Assembly: GCA_039583875.1 (NCBI GenBank)
Contig: CM077153.1
Span: 114,262,568 to 114,326,567, forward strand
Source of the DNA: Platanthera guangdongensis
Lineage: Eukaryota > Streptophyta > Magnoliopsida > Asparagales > Orchidaceae
Reading direction: 5' to 3'
Length of the DNA: 64,000 bases
In this document: piece after piece, positions 1 through 11,100 of the stretch
How positions within the stretch are numbered: the first letter of the stretch is position 1
How the letters are laid out: every line of letters starts with the position of its first letter
Translations under genes and position numbers: made by a program
Notes under the pieces: generated by a model
What the model was told of the DNA's origin: nothing
The model's database searches: none
The model's input: only the letters and a program-made list of their open reading frames with translations

Positions 1-1
1 T

Positions 2-922
2 CAGCACCAAGCAGCTCAGTCCCTCAGGTCGATTGCAACTCCTTGGCCCTTTGCGGTTTGGGGAATGGATCTCATTGGTCCTTTTCCCTTGGCAAGCGGG
101 CAACGGCGTTTTATCATCGTAATGATCGACTACTTCAGCAAGTGGATCAAAGCCAAGGCATTGGCTAAGACAACTACTCAGATCGTCAAGAACTTCATTT
201 GGGGAGAAATTGTCTGCCGGCACGGGATACCAATGGCAATAATCACTGACAATGGGCCACAATTCAACAACTCAGAGATGATAGATTTTTGCAGGCAGAT
301 CAGAACAGAGCTGCGTTTTGCATCAGTTCATCATCCAAGAAGCAATGGCCAGGTGGAAGCTGCCAACAAGCAGATCCTCAACTTGCTCAAAAAGAAAGTG
401 CAGAATCTCAAGGGCAGTTGGGCTGATCAGCTCCCATCAGTCCTCTGGTCCCTTAGGACAACGCCATCATCCGCAACCGGGGAGACTCCATTCAAACTCT
501 CTCATGGCTCAGAGGCACTCATCCCGATTGAGTTTGAAGTCCCGTCACCCAGAGTGCTGCTTGCAAGAGAAGGTGTTGATGATTGGGCTGAGTTGAATAA
601 TGAGGAGATGAGGTTCAGCTTGGAACACATCGAGGAGGTCAGAGATCAAGCAGCAATAAGGCAGGAAGAGGTCAAAAGGAGGATGGCCCGTTACTTCGAT
701 CAGAATGTAAGGATCAAACACTTCCAAGTGGGAGATCTAGTTCTAAAGAAGGTTGATGCTGCTGCACGAGCTGGTTCAGTTGGAAAGCTTAATCCAAATT
801 GGGCCGGCCCTTTTGTCATTAAAGAAGCATTAAAAAGCGGCGCTTATCGCTTGCAGACATACGAAGGAGAGGATATACCGCACACCTGGAGCGGGGATGA
901 TCTCAAGCGGTTCTATTCTTAA
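2..922 (+). CDS. Ty3 integrase, catalytic core and C-terminal module (5'-partial)
   Basis: Integrase inserts the retrotransposon cDNA into the genome. The frame is open from base 2 through the stop at 920-922. It contains the retroviral-type catalytic triad: the Asp of MDLIGP (codon 65-70), the Asp of TDNGPQF (about 60 residues on) and the Glu of NGQVEAAN, with 35 residues between the second Asp and the Glu, the expected D,D35E spacing. The C-terminal part has VGKLNPNWAGPF and ends GDDLKRFYS, as in copies B, C and E. No frameshift or stop occurs in this stretch, unlike B and C. The upstream HHCC zinc finger, RT and gag are outside the window, so the polyprotein as a whole cannot be judged. 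Confidence 0.93.
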   Translation, partial: QHQAAQSLRSIATPWPFAVWGMDLIGPFPLASGQRRFIIVMIDYFSKWIKAKALAKTTTQIVKNFIWGEIVCRHGIPMAIITDNGPQFNNSEMIDFCRQIRTELRFASVHHPRSNGQVEAANKQILNLLKKKVQNLKGSWADQLPSVLWSLRTTPSSATGETPFKLSHGSEALIPIEFEVPSPRVLLAREGVDDWAELNNEEMRFSLEHIEEVRDQAAIRQEEVKRRMARYFDQNVRIKHFQVGDLVLKKVDAAARAGSVGKLNPNWAGPFVIKEALKSGAYRLQTYEGEDIPHTWSGDDLKRFYS

Positions 923-1158
923 ACCTCCTTTTTTTGCTTTGTGTATCCTCTTCAAGAACTATTATGAATAGAAACTGCTTGCTAACACTTCTTCGAGTGT
1001 TTTGTTGTAATCATAACAGATGAAACGCTAAGAAAGATTCAAAAAACGGTTCTGCACCTAAACTCTCTTTCTTCTTTCTTATGTTTGCTTTGCAAATATG
1101 TTTTATGATCCATACTAACACCTTTTTCTAGTGTTTTCTCTCTCTCCCAAAGACCTAT
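923..1158 (+). other. Spacer after pol
   Basis: This is AT-rich spacer between the pol stop and the structured domain. It is alignable to B (11597-11845) and C (39021-39120), including a conserved Ser/Leu-type codon-like text that is not open. I see no gene in it. Confidence 0.6.
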
Positions 1159-1564
1159 AACGGTTCCCTGATACCAGGAGACATCACCGAGTTCAGCTAG
1201 ACCTCCCCTAGAGCCGTTGTCATTAGCGTAACACCACGAAGACCACGTGTTGCGAGGAGATTTCGCACCGTGTAGTGGGAGCTTGCAGGCTCTAGCGCGG
1301 TTGGATTCTGGGCTTCGGATCCCGGCAGGTACCTGACCCGACCTTTGCATTATGGAGGGCAAGGTGGGTGTAAAGCTCTACCACGCCGCTTTAGGGATAT
1401 TGTTACAACTTCGATGATCACATGAGGAAAGTATGCCGTTCCGGCTCAACTGCCCGCGGGTCATCTTAGCTTGTAACTCTCGAACACTCCATGGTACCCT
1501 CAAGCAGTGCCTGCAGGAGACCCACAGCTTAGACTGTACTCCAGGCAAGAGGCAGGGAACCGTT
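1159..1564 (+). other. Candidate structured RNA domain closed by a 12-bp inverted repeat
   Basis: AACGGTTCCCTG at 1159-1170 is the exact reverse complement of CAGGGAACCGTT at 1553-1564, enclosing about 380 nt just downstream of pol on the sense strand. Inside are further stems: GTTACAA (1402-1408) with TTGTAAC (1471-1477), GATGA with TCATC within it, GAGC with GCTC around 1290, and ACCTTTGC with GCAAGGT flanking a conserved GCATTATGGAGG-like apical region. Copy B keeps the closing stem (11846-11857 and 12239-12250) with one change that becomes a G-U pair. Copy C keeps only part. Conservation of pairing in a noncoding stretch suggests an RNA-level role in the genomic transcript; the role is unknown. 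Confidence 0.6.
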
Positions 1565-1652
1565 CCGCCAAGTGAGCATCTTGCTTTTTGCAGGAAATAG
1601 TATGTGGACTGGTTTTCTCTGTCCGCAGAGTCCGCCAATTTGGGTTGATCTT

Positions 1653-2186
1653 ATAGCTTGTAGCCCGGTGAGGAAAGTATGCCGCCCAGGCTCACCTGCC
1701 CACCTGGTCGCGAGTTATGGGTCATTTCTATCTTTAGCGGACTGATTTTTTCTCTATCCGCAGAGTCCGCCTATTTGGGTTGATCTTTAGCTTGTAGCCC
1801 GGTGAGGAAAGTATGTCGCCCAGGCTCACCTGCCCACCTGGTCGCGAGTTATGGGTCATTTCTATCTTTAGCGGATTGATTTTTTCTCTATCCGACCGGT
1901 CCGCCGACTTGGGTTGATCTTATAGCTTGTAGCCCGGTGAGGAAAGTATGCCGCTCAGGCTCACCTGCCCGCCTGGTCGCAAGCTATAGATCACTTCTAT
2001 CTTTGGCGGACTGGATTCGTTGTCCGCACAGTTCGGTAGTTTCCTTGGGATTGCAAGCTGGTTATCTTTAGCGGACTGGTTTTCTCTATCTGGTCAGTCC
2101 GCCGACTTGGGTTGATCTTATAGCTTGTAGCCTGGTGAGGAAAGTATGCCGCTCAGGCTCACCTGCCCGCCTGGTCGCAAGCTATA
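1653..2186 (+). repeat. Tandem hairpin repeats, about 134-bp period, 4 copies
   Basis: Four units start at 1653, 1788, 1921 and 2119. Each begins with a TAGCTTG arm and ends with a complementary arm near CAAGCTATA or CGAGTTA, and carries a conserved GGTGAGGAAAGTATG centre with CTCACC pairing back to GGTGAG. The units at 1921-1988 and 2119-2186 have a perfect 9-bp outer stem. Those at 1653-1718 and about 1788-1852 keep the stem through G-U pairs. Between hairpins lies GCGGACT...AGTCCGC. Tandem repeats at this location are known from Retand-like Tat elements; the paired structure is my observation. Confidence 0.8.
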
Positions 2187-2899
<713 letters not shown>

Positions 2900-2903
2900 T
2901 TGA

Positions 2904-4767
2904 TCAATCAGCCCTCTGTCTCTTCTCGGGAGGTGCAGGGCTATCACCGATGATGTCGACTTCTGGAGAGTAGCCCCCCGAGCCGCTCCCGCTGCTACCT
3001 GATCCTGTACTAGTGGCGGACCCGCTATGCGAGCTCCCAGTAGCAGAGGAAGATGCAGAGGTGTCGGACTCGACGGACAGCTCCTCTCCTCGTCGGCTCG
3101 ATGCAGCATCGTCCGCATTTTCCCTGGCACCTTGCTCTTCGCCCTGCGAGCCTCCTTCTTTTTCTTCTTCTTCTTCTTCTTCTTCGTCGTCTTCTTCTTC
3201 CTCATCTTCACCTTCCTCAATGACATCCTTTCCTTTTCTAGCTCTCTCCATCGCTGCGACCTGAGGGGCTAGCTCAGGGAAGATCTCCAGAAAAGGGACG
3301 CCGACCACTCCCTCCTTCATGAGGCCATCGCGGGCAAGTCGCTCAACAGCGACCTCGACAGTCTCCATCACAAAAGGGAGCGTGGCGGCCTGGAATTTAT
3401 TGTTCTCCAAGTCGTAGGCTACCTGCGAAAAACAAAATTACAAACATCAGACAGATCGCGGCGGATAGAAATTTAAGACCGCGGCAAATTCAACTCACCC
3501 CCAGCTCCTCTCTTTGCCGAGCATTCCTTTCTCCCAGCCGCGCGTTCCTTTCCCTTAGCACCTTGTTATCCTTCTGAAGTTGTTCATTCTGCCTCAGCAG
3601 GTCCCTGGCCAAAGTAGCGACATAGTGGTTTGTTACCGCGCTGTTCGCAGAAGCCTGGGAGGCCAGCAGAGGGAGGTCGGCGGCGGACACTTTCTTGAGG
3701 TCGCTCAGATTGCGCTTTCCATACAGCGCGGAGATCGCGATATGCGCGTGGCGTGATATCCGCGGACTCTTCCACGAAGGAAGCGCGGTGGATAGGCGGA
3801 CGTGTTTGTTTTTGCTGTGCCAATGGACCATGGGGTTCCCCCTGAGGTCCTTCTGGCTGATACCGAACCCGCTCATTGAGAAACTTTCTGAGGAATAGTA
3901 GTCCGCTGCGGGATCCCCTTCCTCCTTCCTCTTTCTGGCAACTGCTTCCTTCTTCTCCCTTTGTGTAGGAGTGAAGCCGCTGGGCGTCTGCGGCAAGTTG
4001 GCGGGCACCGCCAAGGTCGCTGCAAAAAGAGAACCAGAGTTAACGACATGGTCGCGGCGGATACAAAAGCTGAGTCCGCTAAACTTCTTACTGTCCTCAG
4101 GCATAACATCTGCCAAGTTTGCCAGCAGCGGAAGTTAGTATTCGATATCAAGCCTGGCGTTCGCTAAGAACTCGACGATTGCAGACTCCAGGTCGTCCAG
4201 CTGCACATTTTTAAAGACGGAGTCCGCGCGCACCTGCGGATACGTGTGCGCGAACCCAAGGTCGCCCTCAAAAATTAGGAACCTTGAGGTCCAGTTGTGG
4301 ATCTTGTTTGGAAGACCCACTACCTTCATCCCCCTGCAGTAGAAGTAGATTACTCCCTTATAGGGGCGACCTCCGGAGGCGGTTATGGAGCGGACGGAGA
4401 ATATTTTGCGGAAGATGTTCATTGAGAAAGCAATCTTTTCAGATCACAAATAAGAGATGTAGCTGCAGATCGCGGCAAGGGTATTCGGCGCGAGCTGGCC
4501 AGGGACCATCCCATAGTGCTCAAAGATTGCAGCACGCTCCCATAGGAGCGGGAACCTGAATCCGCTATCGAAATGATCAACGGGAATGGCGATCTGGGTC
4601 ACCGTCGAAAAGTTCAACCTTTCCTGATGGGTGGGTAGGCGGACAAGTATGTTTGAGTCCGCCATTTTCTTTTCAACGAAGGCAGCCAGGTCAGCCTCTG
4701 TCAAAGTACATTTTCGGTGATCGGCAGAATGGAAGGTGACTGCAGCATCAGTGCGCGCGGACACCAT
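2904..4767 (-). pseudogene. Antisense gene 2 of element A (Transposase_28-like, acidic tail), broken
   Basis: The gene is read against pol. The start is ATG at 4767 (MVSARTDAAV), 63 nt below a TATA box. Exons are 4767-4091, 4019-3499 and 3422-2904. The introns (4090-4020 and 3498-3423) begin GTAAG and GTGAG and end TTTTTGCAG and TTTCGCAG. The N-terminal part (FPLLWERAAIFEHYG, PGQLAPNTLAAI) resembles the 'putative gypsy type transposon' domain (Pfam Transposase_28 type) of unknown function. Then come a Glu/Asn/Arg-rich coiled coil, the motif VPFLEIFPELAPQV and a long acidic, Ser/Gly-rich tail. Two nonsense codons break it, at 4444-4446 (CGA in B, TGA here) and 4135-4137. It was probably a nuclear accessory protein; the function is not known. 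Confidence 0.8.
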
Positions 4768-4829
4768 GTTGCAGGCCGCAGGATTCCGTTTACTTCAGTA
4801 ATTTCCTACATAGAGAAAGCAGAAGGCAG

Positions 4830-4837
4830 TATTTATA
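4830..4837 (-). promoter_or_regulatory. TATA box of antisense gene 2 (A)
   Basis: TATAAATA on the minus strand lies 63 nt upstream of the ATG at 4767. The same box is present upstream of gene 2 in B (15291-15298), C (42522-42529), E (48332-48339, plus strand) and F (25789-25796). Confidence 0.8.
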
Positions 4838-5233
4838 GATAAAGATTCTGACAGCTTTTTGACCAGTCCGCGCAGGTCGCATATTCAATCCGCACAGTCC
4901 GCAAAGAATTAAAAAGCAGCCAAACAAATAACACGGATACAAAGACAATTTAACATTCCAAGGTAAATTCAGAACCAGGTTGTGGCCGGTGCAGTTCCCT
5001 GTCCGCCCAGGTCGCATATTTTCCCACCAGGTTAACAAGAAGCGGACACAGCGCTAGTCCGCACAGTCCGCCACAGATCAAGCCAAGGATTAAGCAAAAT
5101 AAAATTGCGGATTTATAATCTGAGTCCGCATAGATCGCAATAAAAGTTCAATCAAACACATCACACAGCATTGTTTGCAGCGCAATTATACAGACGATTA
5201 TACAAGAACATAAAAAATCAAAGCACCGCGGAC
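4838..5233. promoter_or_regulatory. Intergenic region between antisense genes 2 and 1, GCGGAC-rich
   Basis: No ORF is supported. The stretch is upstream of gene 2 and downstream of gene 1. It contains many AGTCCGC, GCGGAC and related GTCGCATA/GATCGCA motifs at intervals of about 20-60 bp, probably forming the upstream control region of gene 2. Confidence 0.5.
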
Positions 5234-7210
5234 TTAGCGGTCCCTATTTTCAGTTCGCATAGGCTTCTCCGTCCTATCCCGGCATAGATGAGCCGCCTGA
5301 TCGCTTATCTGAAGAATTTCACTATATACACGACAGAGGTGGTGGTGGATGATATTGATGGTCCGGTGCATGTGGGCGGCTTCCCGGTCTACCCGGCTGA
5401 GAGGCACCATTGGCTCCGCTGCCGGCCTCGGCTCCTCATCCGCAGCATGTGGGACACCACCTGCCGGTGCCGCGATCTCAGGAGGAACGCGATCTGACGC
5501 CCGCGGCCTCTGCTCAGCGACCTCAGCAGTCCGCTTCTCCTTTCCTTCACGAGCCGACGCCAAGTGCTTGCCTCTGTAGTATCAGACGTCATCCGCGAGC
5601 CTTTTCTTTTCCCTTTCAGACCTCTCCAGCGCCCGCGAGATGCTGGCGACCTCTTCTTTGAGGGCCTTCTCGCGTTCCGCGGATGCTTTCTCGCGCGCCG
5701 CGGACGCCCTCTCGCACTCCGCCGCTTTCTCTAACTCTGCTTTGACACATTGCATTTCAGCTTCAAATTTCTTCTCTAACTCTTTTATCGTACTCAGGCT
5801 GGGCGGCTCATCTTCCGCGGACTCCACGTGTGAGACCGCGTCGGCACCAGTGTTGGGTGTGACCACGATCTCGCCACTCTCGATGGAGCCCGGCAGCGAC
5901 TTTCTACCTGCAACAAATAAAGTCAACTTCGCATTCAAAGGCAGTTCGCGGCGGACTAAAAGAAAGGATAAAAGATCACTTTTAGATATAGCGGCAGCAA
6001 GTTTCCGACTATCGAAGATGATTGGCCGCCTTGCCCGCTCCGGGTCAAAGGCGCTTAACCGCTTTTTCCATTCGCGGTGAACCCTTGCTCTTCTCTCGGC
6101 AGCCGCACTTGTTGAGACCACGATATCGTCCGTCTTGGTGATAATTTTGATCGGTCTTGACGTCCGCGGCGGCGACCTGTAAAGCCACTTGCGCTGAAAA
6201 TATTTAGGTGCCGGTTGAAGTTTACCTGACCGCAGCAGCTCCGCGGCAACCCGCAGGTCCTCAGCGGCTTTGTCCGCCGCGGCCTGCTTCGAGGCCGCCC
6301 CAACCGCAGCAACATGAGCGACGATTTGCTTCTTTTGCTCCTCGATCTTCTCCTTCAGTCTCTCTCTCTCCTCTTCCTCCGCAGCGGACAAGGAAGGGAG
6401 TTCACCGCCCTTATCTCTAGTAGTCTTCGCCTCATTCTGCTGCAGTACAACCAGCAAGGAGTCCTGGATTAAGTCAAGTTGATCGACATCTATGGAATCA
6501 AATATCTCATCCGTGGAAAGACTGACCGTTGAAAGGGAGTTGTCTCCCCGAATTTGGGCCTCCGGCGTTACCAGGTCGCCGTCTGGAACTTCTTTGTCGC
6601 GCGGCCTGTGTTGTAAGTCCGCTTCCCCAGTCCGCTTGGAGACGTTCTTCTCCTTCATTGCGCGGAGTTTCTTCTCAACCCGCTCGGCGACGGTCGCTCC
6701 GTCTCTCTTCCTCTTCTTCCTCTTGGCGGTCTTCTCAGCAGCATCCGCGGCGGACCCCCCTAAATCGGGCTGGACAGCGCGGACAGGTTCAGGATTCACA
6801 GCAGACAATGCCTTTGAGGGCGCGTCGTCCTCTACCTCAGTCCGCCGGTCTTCTTCATCCAAGTCAACGATTTGCACCGAGGCATTGGGGGAAGATATGT
6901 CAGTCTCCATGTGTTCGCCAGCAGTGTCCGCCGAGGTTGCGGTTTTCTGAGAAGGGGCGGAGTCAGACAAGGTTGCCATCTTCTCACTCCTCAATGGTTC
7001 GGCGTCGACTACGGCATCCCCGCGAGCAGACACATCGACATGGCGGACTGCTTTCTCCGCAGGCTTCTGGCTCTGGGAACTCTCTCCTGTGGAGCGGACA
7101 GGATCTTTTCTTGTCGACCTCTTTACAATCTTTTTGGTCTTCATAGGCGTTGTCAGCTCCAGGTCGCCTTTTGCAGTAACGCTAGATAAGAAAGCTCCAA
7201 GCCTAGCCAT
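5234..7210 (-). pseudogene. Antisense gene 1 of element A (nuclear coiled-coil protein), one nonsense codon
   Basis: The start is ATG at 7210 (MARLGAF), shared with B (17731) and C (44837). The frame is open for 542 codons to TGA at 5582-5584, then continues in the same frame to 5234. B reads through at that codon with Arg, so the stop is a mutation. A 72-nt intron (5979-5908, GTGATC...TTGTTGCAG) is likely; its length is a multiple of three so the frame is kept. B has a stop inside the same intron. Visible parts are a SUMO-interaction-like VQIVDLDEED near residue 112, a basic KRKKRKRD near 163 typical of nuclear import, Lys/Glu-rich coiled coils (residues about 250-310 and 470-540) and a C-terminal His/Cys/Arg-rich helix. 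No enzyme motif is seen. Confidence 0.78.
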
Positions 7211-7294
7211 GCCGGACTGGAAGGTGGAGACCGCAAGTGGTGAGTAGCGCCCCGTGTCGATCGAGATTCTCAGCAGATCCAGACCCTCCAGCGA

Positions 7295-7302
7295 TATTTA
7301 TA
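7295..7302 (-). promoter_or_regulatory. TATA box of antisense gene 1 (A)
   Basis: TATAAATA on the minus strand lies about 85 nt upstream of the ATG at 7210. It is conserved with its flanks (GCGATATTTATAGCG on plus) in B at 17816-17823 and C at 44922-44929. Confidence 0.82.
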
Positions 7303-7391
7303 GCGTTGGCGGCGTTTTCGAGGTTTGCGGACTCGGCGGTTAAGAGAACATTTTCGAAGTTTTCTGGAAACTTAAAAATGTGCGGGGATTA

Positions 7392-8141
7392 TGTTAACCC
7401 CTCAGTCCGCAACATACTGCAAGATTCCAAAGCCCCCCATTCAGCAGGCGCGGACAGGATTTGTCAGTCCGCCCAGTCCGGCATTGTCACCAGTCGGGCG
7501 CCAAGGGTGGTACTCCAGCAGCGGACGCAAGGACCTGTCCGCTCAGTCCGCCGGCGCTTTGGGTCAGGTTCTCTACAGCGACGGACGCAGTATCTCGTCC
7601 GCCCAGGCCGCCGCCCTCCAGTGGGCGCGCCCAGCAGCAGTGGGAGCTCCAGTTCGCGAGCCCAGTCCGCCACTTCTGTGCGGACTGGCGTGTTCTTTCT
7701 TTTTGCTTCCCGTCACCGCTGCCCGGTTCTCCTGTACCCCGGGCAGCCGGTTATTTTAGCCCTGCCCGTTTGGGCAGGCCCCCTATCCTATAAATAGGGG
7801 GGAGGTGGTGCACTTAAGGCACGCTGACTCGGACCCAGGAGCCTACTTGTTACAGGCTGCGGACTCGAATCCTGTGCCTTGCGGACTCCCCCTTGCTCTG
7901 CTTCCCTCAGTCTTTTCCTTTCACTTGTAGCGATATCCTTCTTCAATCAAGGGAAAGCCCGTCGCAAGAGAGGCATTCAGGCCGCGACGGGCGAAGTCTG
8001 TTGTTGCCGTGGTTCATGGCCCTGCTCTTCTTCCAGCTCTCATCCGCTTAGTAGATCGCTACTCGCAGTCTCCCTATTCCCCCTGTGTTCGAACAGTTAG
8101 CTGGTTGTGCTCGACCTCCCTTGTGTTTTCGTGCATCAACA
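7392..8141 (+). repeat. LTR shared by elements A (3') and B (5')
   Basis: The LTR starts TGTTAACC after a purine-rich GTGCGGGGATTA and ends GCATCAACA. It is 750 bp and aligns end to end with 17912-18680, 32717-33484 and 45018-45783. The bases before it (GATTA) are the polypurine tract of A, not a target duplication, so this single LTR serves both internal regions. U3 is packed with GCGGAC/GTCCGC motifs. The TATA box is at 7789-7796. Confidence 0.92.
7719..7796 (+). promoter_or_regulatory. LTR core promoter: two dyads and TATA box
   Basis: CTGCCCGG (7719-7726) pairs with CCGGGCAG (7739-7746). CCTGCCC (7761-7767) pairs with GGGCAGG (7772-7778) across GTTT. TATAAATA follows at 7789-7796. The second dyad is retained in all four LTRs of this family, with both arms changed together in the C 3' LTR. 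This should drive the genomic RNA, with R beginning about 30 bp further on. Confidence 0.7.
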
Positions 8142-11100
8142 ATCATGCCATCTTCGGCAGGCCTCTATTGAACAAGTATCAAGCGGTGGTTTCAACCTAC
8201 CACCTTGCAATCAAGTTCTTCGCTGATGGACGGATGTGACGGGTCAGGAGTGACCTAAGGAGAGCAAGGGAGTGCTACGTTCGCACTGTCAACATGGTTG
8301 ATGCCAGTCCTTACCTTGCTCCAGCAGCAGCTGCAGAAGCCTCTCCAAATTCAGAAGCTGCTGCTGATGGAGGTGCTCACCTGGAACCTGCCCAGGTGAC
8401 GCAAGGAGTCCCCATTACTGAGGGGGAGGAGAGGAAGCTCTCCATCAACTCAGAGCTGCCTGAAGATCAAAAGGCCGAGCTGATCTCCTGCCTGTTGAGA
8501 AACTTGGATGTCTTTGCCTGGTCAGCAGAAGACATGCCAGGAGTGGATCCAGATGTTGCATGCCACCACCTGAATGTTGATCCCAGCTGCAAGCCTGTGC
8601 AATAAAAGAAGCGGGATATAGCAACAAAGCTTGCTGAGCCAATAAGAGAGGATGTCGCGAAGCTCCTCAAGGCCAATTTTATTAGAGAAATTCAATACCC
8701 AACCTGAATATCTAACGTTGTAATGGTTAAAAAGCCAGGTGGGAAATGGCGCATGTGTGTAGATTTTACCAAACTTAATAAAGCATGCCCCAAAGATTGT
8801 TAACCCTTGCCTCAGATAGATTCTTTAGTTGATTCCACGGTAGGGTACTCTTGCATGAGTTTTTTAGATGCGTTTTCTGGTTATCACCAAATAAGAATGC
8901 ATAAGCCTGACGTTCCTCATACGTCGTTTATTACCAATGATGGTTTCTATTGCTACCTTGTGATGCCCTTTGGGCTTAAAAATGCTGGCGCAACTTACCA
9001 GCGCATGATGGACCGTGTGTTTAACCATCAGAAGGGAAGAAACTTAGAAGTGTATGTAGACGACCTCTTGGTCAAAAGTAAGTCGTTTTCGCTGCACTTG
9101 CAAAATCTAGCAGAGACGTTCGCTACTCTACGTAGATACAAAATGAAGCTCAACCTATTGAAGTGCACCTTTAGGGCGAGTAAGGGGAAGTTCCTTGGTC
9201 ATCTCCTTACTCCAGAAGGACTTGCCCCCAATCCGGAAAAAGTGAAAGCCATTCTTGATATGCCTACCCCTCGTTCACCTAAGGAAGTTCAATAGTTAGG
9301 GGGGAGGCTAGCAGGTCTTACGAGATTTCTCTCTCGGGTTGGAGATAGGAGTGCTCCATTCTTTAAAACTCTCCTAGGAGCATCCAAGTTTGCGTGGACA
9401 GAAGAATGTTCTCAAGCCTTTGAGTAGTTGAAGAAGCAACTGACCTCAACACCTCTGCTTCAGAGTCCCCGGCCAGGAGAGTTACTTTTCTTATACTTAG
9501 GAGTTGGCCCTGAGGCGGTTAGCTCTATTCTCCTTCGAGAAGAAAGCAGAAAGCAGTTCCCAGTCTACTATGTGAGCCATATTCTGAAGAGTGCCGATAC
9601 ACGGTACCCGATTCTGGAGAAGTTAGCCTTGGCGCTAGTCACGTCAGCTCGAAGACTCCGTCCATATTTCCAAGCGCACTCGATTCAAGTCGTTACCGAT
9701 CAACCTTTGAAAAGTGTGCTTGAGAAACCGGAGCATTCAGGCAGGTTAGAAAAATGGGCAATAGAGTTGAGTAAATTTGAAATCTCTTATGTGCCCAAGA
9801 CAGCCATCAAAGATCAAGTCCTAGCAGACTTCCTAATTGACATGCCAGAGTCCAGTTCTGATCGAGCAGAAAGGTCACCTTTGGCTTGGACCATCTATGT
9901 TGATGGTGCCTCAGGCAGAAGTTCTTCTGGAGAAGGAGTGGTTCTCATCAACCCAAACAGCGTCAAACTAGAGCAGGCCATTAAGTTCTACTTTCCAGTA
10001 ACCAATAACCAGGCCGAGTATGAAGCTTTGCTAGCAGGCTTGAGACTTGCAAGGGAACTCAGAATCTATCATGTTCATATCAAAACTGATTCTCTTGTAA
10101 TGGCGTCACAAGTCCGTAGCAACTTTGAAACAAGAGAAGCGATCTTGAAGAAGTATTTGGCTCTTGTGAAGATAGAGATCGGCAAGTTCAAGAGCTTTGT
10201 CATTGAGCACATCTCTAGAACCGAAAATGAGGAGGCAGATGTTCTTACTAAGTATGGATTGCCATCAGGAGGAACAACTTCCGAGCTCTTCCGCCCGGCA
10301 GTGGAGGAAGGAGAATTGATGTAAGTGGATCAACGTCCCTCCTGGATGGACCCATTCATTCTCTATCTATCAACAAGAGATTTTCACCATTCAATCAAAG
10401 ATAAGAAAAAGTTCAGAATAAAAGCAGCTCATTATTTCTTAGTGGAGGGAATCCTTTATAGAAGAACATTCCTCTCTACCATGGCCCGGCGTGTTTCAGA
10501 AGAGGAAGCTCCCCTTGTTTTGCAAGAAGTTCATTTAGGAGAGTGTGGAAGTCACTCGGTAGCGAGAACCTTGGAAAGACGGATCCTGCGGAAGGGATAT
10601 TTCTGGCCCACTATGAAGAGAGACTCTGAGGTTTATGCTAGAAAGTGTGTTCAATGTCAGAAGTTTGCTCCACTTCAACTCCAGGCTGCTCAGTCACTCA
10701 GATCAATTGCAACTCCTTGGCCCTTTGCAGTTTGGCGGATGGATCTCATTGGTCCTTTTCCCATGGCAAGCGGACAACGATGTTTCATCATCGTGATGAT
10801 CGATTACTTCAGCAAGTGGATTGAAGCCAAGGCATTGGCAAAGACAACAACTCAAGTCATCAAAAACTTCATTTGGGGAGAGATTGTCTGCCGACATGGA
10901 ATACCTATGGCTATAATCACTGACAATGGGGCATAATTCAACAACTCAGAGATGATAGATTTTTGCAAGCAGATCGGAACAGAGCTGCGGTTTGCATTAG
11001 TTTATCATCCCAGGAGCAATGGCCAAGTTGAAGCAGCCAACAAGAATATCCTTAATTTGCTCAAGAAGAAAGTACAGAATCTCAAGGGCAGCTGGGCTGA

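Noticed and set aside
545..727. Minus-strand ORFs opposite integrase and RT in all copies
   Set aside because: They are shadows of conserved pol codons, lacking TATA boxes and conservation of their own frame.
1159..1564. Hammerhead or other self-cleaving ribozyme
   Set aside because: CTGATACC lacks the CTGATGA core and no GAAA partner strand in register was found.
1653..2186. RNase P RNA similarity (GAGGAAAGU as in conserved region I)
   Set aside because: Only nine bases match; no other conserved RNase P region is present around the motif.
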